From an uncultured Bacteroidota bacterium (GTDB taxonomy: Bacteria; Bacteroidota; Bacteroidia; Flavobacteriales; Flavobacteriaceae), in contig CAIXNQ010000195.1 in assembly GCA_903920835.1 (NCBI GenBank), forward strand, positions 1 through 7,898: 7,898 nucleotides of DNA, in the 5' to 3' direction. How positions within the stretch are numbered: position 1 is the stretch's first letter; every line of letters starts with the position of its first letter. Shown here in pieces: positions 5,947-7,898 of this stretch. Made by a program: the position numbers and the translations under genes. The notes beneath the pieces were generated by a model. It made no database searches. It saw only the letters and a program-made list of their open reading frames with translations, and was not told the DNA's origin.

Positions 5947-7898
5947 CTAGTTAAACTCTTCTGTGTTTTGTTCGGCAGTCGTGTCTATTACTTTTGTAGG
6001 TGACCAACAATCTACTTTTATAGACAGATTATCGGGTCGTTTGAAATCTTGTTTAGAAATGTCGAGATTTTCATCTGCATAGCATTTTTTCATGAAATAG
6101 CCCCAAATTGGCAATGCCGCAGTAGCGCCCTGACCATAAGTAATGCTTTTAAAACGTGCCGAACGGTCTTCGCACCCGACCCAAACACCAGTAACCAGAT
6201 TTGGCACCATCCCCATAAACCATCCATCAGATTGGTTTTGAGTAGTTCCTGTTTTTCCTGCAATTGGGTTTGTAAACATATATGGATAACCCGTCCAGCG
6301 GTTGTCGCCAGCGCCACCACCTTGGGTTCTCAATCGTTCTCCAGAGCCGCCTTCGGTTACGCCTTCTAACAATTTGATCACTGCAAAAGCAATGTCTTTG
6401 TTCAATACATCATGCGATTCCGGTGTGGGTTCATAAATTGTTACGCCGTTTTTATCTACAATTTTTGTGATGAATTGCGGTTTCATATAAACGCCTTCGT
6501 TGGCAAAAGTACTGTAGGCAGCGACCATATCTTGAACAGAAATTTCTACTGCGCCAAGTGCGATTGAGGGCTGCACAGGAATTTCGGATTTGATACCAAG
6601 TTTATGTGCCAATTCAACAACGGCTTCGGGACCCGTTTGGTCAATCAGTTTTGCCGAAACGGTGTTTATAGAGTTTGCTAAAGCTTTTTTCAAAGTAACC
6701 ATGCCTCGATATTTATTGTCGGAGTTTTTTGGTTCCCAATCTTCGGTTACATGATGACGCCCTTTGTGAATCATAAACGGGCCGTCAATAATAGAATCGC
6801 AGGGTGATTTTCCCAATTGCTGAATTGCGGTTGCATATACAATCGGTTTAAATGTAGAACCCACTTGTCTCGATCCTTGACCCACGTGGTCATATTGAAA
6901 ATATTTATAGTTTATGCCGCCAACCCACGCTTTGATGTGTCCGGTTTGTGGCTCCATTGACATCATTCCTACTTGAAGAAAGTGCTTGTAATATCGAATA
7001 GAATCCAGCGGCGTCATTATGGTGTCGCGCTCACCACTCCAAGTAAAAACGGTCATTTTGGTTTTAACTGAAAACGATTTGATGATTTCATCTTCGGTTT
7101 TTTCGTCTTCTTTCATAACCCGCCATCTTTCTGACGATTTCATGGCTTGTTTTAATATTTTATTGGTCTCAATGTCGGAAATATTAACAAACGGTGCATT
7201 TTTATTTTCTTTTGACTGATGAAAAAACTCTTCTTGCAAATTTTTGATATGTGCCGCCACCGCTTCTTCGGCATGAAGTTGAATATGAGAATCTATTGTG
7301 GTATAAATTTTTAATCCGTCGCTGTAAACGTCATATTCTGAACCATCGGGTTTTTTGTGGTCTTTTGCCCAATTTTTAAGATATTCTCTAAGGTATTCTC
7401 TAAAATAAGTTGCGCTGCCGTCAGTATGACTTTCTGGATGAAAATGCAACTCAATTGGTTTTGATTCGAGTGCTTTCTTTTGGCTTTCGGTTAAATGATT
7501 GTTTTTTACCATTTGCCCTAAAACCGTATTTCTTCTTGCTTTTACTTTTTCTATTCGACGAATTGGATTAAAAAGCGATGGGTTTTTAAGCATTCCGACC
7601 AACATAGCGGCTTCTTCTACAGAAAGCTCTCTAGGTTCTTTGCCAAAATATACTTTTGAAGCCGAGCGGATTCCAACAGCAGTATTGATGAAATCGGCTT
7701 TGTTAAGATACATTGCAATAATTTCGTTTTTGGTATATTGTCTTTCTAACCGAATTGCAATAATCCATTCTTTCGCTTTTTGAACCATTCTAAAAGGCAG
7801 GAATTTTGAACCTTCGCCATGAAACAGAAGTTTAGCCAATTGTTGAGTCAAAGTACTGGCACCTCCGCTAGTTCCGAGACTTAATACGGCTCTTAGTG
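5947..7898 (-). CDS. Bifunctional penicillin-binding protein 1A (glycosyltransferase 51 plus transpeptidase), N-terminus beyond right edge
   Basis: Class A PBPs polymerise lipid II into glycan strands and cross-link the peptides in the periplasm, held by an N-terminal membrane anchor. 649 residues are visible; the anchor and first glycosyltransferase motif lie outside the window. The frame continues upstream of any apparent start: the first codons read LRAVLSLGTSGGAST before LTQQLAK, so TTG 7849-7851 is internal to the conserved motif. Numbered from that TTG, the glycosyltransferase domain continues with KAKEWIIAIRLERQYTKNEI (25-44), AMYLN and ASKVYFGKEP, to about residue 110. The transpeptidase has the catalytic S332-T-F-K335, S394-I-N396 and K533-T-G-T536 motifs, all intact. 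It ends at TAG 5947-5949, 15 bp before scoA. The call as PBP1A rather than another class A PBP (mrcA/ponA-like) is by general resemblance. Confidence 0.93.
   Translation of the reverse strand, partial: LRAVLSLGTSGGASTLTQQLAKLLFHGEGSKFLPFRMVQKAKEWIIAIRLERQYTKNEIIAMYLNKADFINTAVGIRSASKVYFGKEPRELSVEEAAMLVGMLKNPSLFNPIRRIEKVKARRNTVLGQMVKNNHLTESQKKALESKPIELHFHPESHTDGSATYFREYLREYLKNWAKDHKKPDGSEYDVYSDGLKIYTTIDSHIQLHAEEAVAAHIKNLQEEFFHQSKENKNAPFVNISDIETNKILKQAMKSSERWRVMKEDEKTEDEIIKSFSVKTKMTVFTWSGERDTIMTPLDSIRYYKHFLQVGMMSMEPQTGHIKAWVGGINYKYFQYDHVGQGSRQVGSTFKPIVYATAIQQLGKSPCDSIIDGPFMIHKGRHHVTEDWEPKNSDNKYRGMVTLKKALANSINTVSAKLIDQTGPEAVVELAHKLGIKSEIPVQPSIALGAVEISVQDMVAAYSTFANEGVYMKPQFITKIVDKNGVTIYEPTPESHDVLNKDIAFAVIKLLEGVTEGGSGERLRTQGGGAGDNRWTGYPYMFTNPIAGKTGTTQNQSDGWFMGMVPNLVTGVWVGCEDRSARFKSITYGQGATAALPIWGYFMKKCYADENLDISKQDFKRPDNLSIKVDCWSPTKVIDTTAEQNTEEFN

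Noticed and set aside
6090..6320. A 76-codon minus-strand frame inside the PBP gene
   Set aside because: It lies in another frame of the transpeptidase domain with its KTG motif; the PBP frame is clearly the coding one.

Overview
The window comes from a Bacteroidota genome, most likely Flavobacteriaceae and probably Flavobacterium or a close relative. The reasons are: the DNA is AT-rich; it carries the start of sprA, a type IX secretion/gliding gene confined to this phylum; the promoter-like sites match the Bacteroidota -7 consensus TAnnTTTG; and starts follow A-rich leaders rather than Shine-Dalgarno sites. Every intact gene lies on the minus strand, so transcription runs from high to low coordinates.

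Right part (7898 to 5230): the body and C-terminus of a bifunctional class A penicillin-binding protein (PBP1A type), whose N-terminus lies beyond the window. After a 15-bp gap comes scoA, subunit A of a two-subunit 3-oxoacid CoA-transferase. Its obligate partner scoB, usually the next gene, is not present.

Middle (5229 to 4738): 492 bp without an intact gene. It holds an imperfect inverted repeat, a plus-strand coding remnant matching the C-terminal end of a PIN-domain (VapC-like) ribonuclease, a good minus-strand intrinsic terminator, a short tandem heptamer repeat with an attached hairpin, and a probable promoter for the next gene. The layout looks like a site where genes were lost and only scraps remain.

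Left part (4737 to 1): maeB (malic enzyme with a phosphotransacetylase-like C-terminal domain), ruvA (Holliday-junction helicase subunit) and sprA (outer-membrane translocon of the type IX secretion system), closely spaced and probably co-transcribed at least in part. maeB is split by a one-base frameshift in a four-C run, which separates the intact malic enzyme domain from the end of its regulatory domain. sprA runs off the left edge and must start at TTG, four bases after the ruvA stop.

I see no convincing new defence or mobile system. The observations most worth following up are the maeB frameshift, the PIN-toxin remnant, the missing scoB, and the TTG start of sprA.
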